Assembly (NCBI GenBank): GCA_027475525.1
Contig: JAMWFC010000060.1
Span: forward strand, 310,001-374,000
DNA length: 64,000 nucleotides
Source: Macrolepiota albuminosa
Taxonomy: Eukaryota; Basidiomycota; Agaricomycetes; Agaricales; Agaricaceae
Direction: 5' to 3'
The notes under the pieces were generated by a model, which saw only the letters and a program-made list of their open reading frames with translations, made no database searches and was not told the DNA's origin. Shown piece by piece: positions 63,001 to 64,000 of this stretch. Made by a program: the position numbers and the translations under genes. The first letter of the stretch is position 1. Every line of letters begins with the position of its first letter.

Positions 63001-63906
63001 AGCTTGCACCGCTGGTCGTGGTTCCCACCACCTTGCGTTTATGTATCTATTTGTCTTTTCACAAAGTTGATCCTGTAGTGCTCACAGGCAGCAAGGCAAA
63101 TGATATTTGTACTGCTTGTTATTGTCAATGAGGTTAATCTCATGATTAACCTCCTGCCATGGAGGAAGCTCTTCCTTCATTCCATTGACAATATCAGCAA
63201 ACTCCTGTTGCCATTGCTGGCACAATTGAGGGATATCCTCCTCTGTAAGGCTCACAGCCTTACCTTTCTCTTTTGCTATGCATGCTATACACAGCTGAAC
63301 CTTTGGTTCAAATCACTCCCATAAGGCACGTATGTGCTCCTCTGTGAGATCTCCCGGATTCAACCTTACAACTGGTTGTTTCCTTGTCGTATTCGCCGAC
63401 AACTGCATGCTTCTCGCTTTCAGCGAGAGTCCATCAAATACAATATCCAATGTTTCGGAAATCTCGTCCTCTCGTGTGTGACGGTACACTTCTCCCGTCT
63501 GGGTTGCCTGCACCCTTCCCATAGCCTGCGTCACCATTGACGCTACCAACTCATTCCACTCCCGTGGCATTCGTGGGTCATACACCCATTGCACTCCTGG
63601 CCGAGGCACTGGTCAATCCATTAGCGACCTAGTGCTACCCACAGTTCCCATTGTACTATTCACCTCGTCCTTGACGAGATCCTCAACCTTCACTCGAGAG
63701 CTAGTCGGCTGGCATTCCAGCGACTTCACCACACGTCTACCACGCTCATTCTTGCACTGTACAGCCTGTTTAGGCTTTCTATTGGTACACCCAATCACAT
63801 CTGGGTGCTTCCCCTTCTTCAGAGTTCCTTGAAACTCTTCCTCAGACATCAGTATAGCCAGCAAGTCTGCTGGCAGGCTTTTCAGTAGGACCTGTTCGTC
63901 CTCCAC
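60037..63906 (-). pseudogene. Gypsy-2 pol (protease region, RT, RNase H, integrase, chromodomain)
   Basis: On the minus strand a linker and N-terminal pol part lie at 63313-63906. RT lies at 62266-63009 (KIDLTDAYKQVCIHEEDIPK), with the catalytic YxDD reading YLDN near 62660. RNase H lies at about 61900-62260 (ICDTSKTGVGAMFDQ, ITDHKALEFFKTQ). Integrase spans about 60400-61300, with a zinc finger ending CSTCELCQQSK and a core MDFIGPFSESKG. A chromodomain lies at 60037-60170 (FEVRWSLGDTTWEPLVNCKD). Stops interrupt at WE-stop-FEPK, CL-stop-ALQ, IF-stop-DVIG, IC-stop-KMP, TC-stop-PAEF and SD-stop-DAKF. Five of the six fit CGA to TGA. Confidence 0.9.
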
Positions 63907-64000
63907 CTCCTGTACAGTCGCTCTCCTGTGACCATCTAGTCAGTTGCGTTCATCACGCCGCTTTTCAGTTGCGCGATAGCGCCTCAACCGACTATCTGTG

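Larger units (their letters stand above)
56453..64000 (-). mobile_element. Ty3/Gypsy LTR retrotransposon (Gypsy-2), runs off the window
   Basis: The minus strand carries pol (60037 to beyond 63906), then a large extra ORF (57035-59879), then an LTR-like region. Gag and the 5' LTR lie beyond 64000. Stops within pol are again mainly CGA to TGA. The element abuts the Plavaka gene at about 56453 and probably inserted into it. Confidence 0.85.

Overview
The window looks like nuclear DNA of a filamentous basidiomycete, most likely Agaricomycetes. The host genes carry many short introns (46-64 nt, one of 120 nt). There is a fungal-specific FunK1 kinase, an Agaricomycete-type APSES/KilA-N gene, a 13-exon cytochrome P450, a chitin-pathway GFA1 gene and a deuterolysin-fold gene. 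Between them lie LTR retrotransposons, a Plavaka transposase, a LINE remnant and a SINE. Exon joins below were made by eye from reading frame, splice sites and remembered family conservation. No transcript or database evidence was available.

Layout. 1-5217: Ty1/Copia element (Copia-1), fairly well preserved. 6713-7539: three-exon gene of unknown function, minus strand. 8500-14400: AT-rich, almost CpG-free repeat land with a SINE (10752-10978) and a LINE remnant (13562-14400). 14706-15842: APSES/KilA-N gene with two 1-nt frame breaks, minus strand, divergent from an intact seven-exon FunK1 gene (16157-19317). 19768-20383: importin-like pseudogene. 20506-31258: Ty3/Gypsy element on the minus strand (TSD GAATC), split inside its integrase by a second Copia (21526-26504, TSD CTGCA). 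31898-32300: imperfect palindrome. 32356-36366: third, decayed and truncated Copia.

38835-48891 is a gene island, all on the minus strand. It holds an unknown 271-residue protein, a deuterolysin-like protein whose zinc site is ablated, a partial duplicate of that gene's promoter, a complete P450, and a complete GFA1 (first committed step of hexosamine/chitin synthesis). 48892-52695 shows no convincing gene. 52696-56427 is a Plavaka-type transposase gene. Its 5' side is cut by the 3' LTR of a second Gypsy element that fills 56453-64000 and carries a large extra ORF downstream of pol.

Two patterns organise the window. (1) Eight perfect tandem duplications all have a period of exactly 77 bp. 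This is best explained as un-merged k=77 assembly overlaps, and three of them break Copia-1. (2) The in-frame stops of the LTR elements are mostly CGA to TGA, and the two LTRs of Gypsy-1 differ almost only by one-directional C:G to T:A changes. This indicates RIP-like or methylcytosine-deamination decay of repeats beside CpG-normal gene islands. I found no CRISPR array, prokaryotic-type cluster or clear biosynthetic cluster, and no convincing wholly new system. The most unusual candidates are intron-like segments inside the Copia LTRs, the extra Gypsy ORF and the zinc-less deuterolysin.
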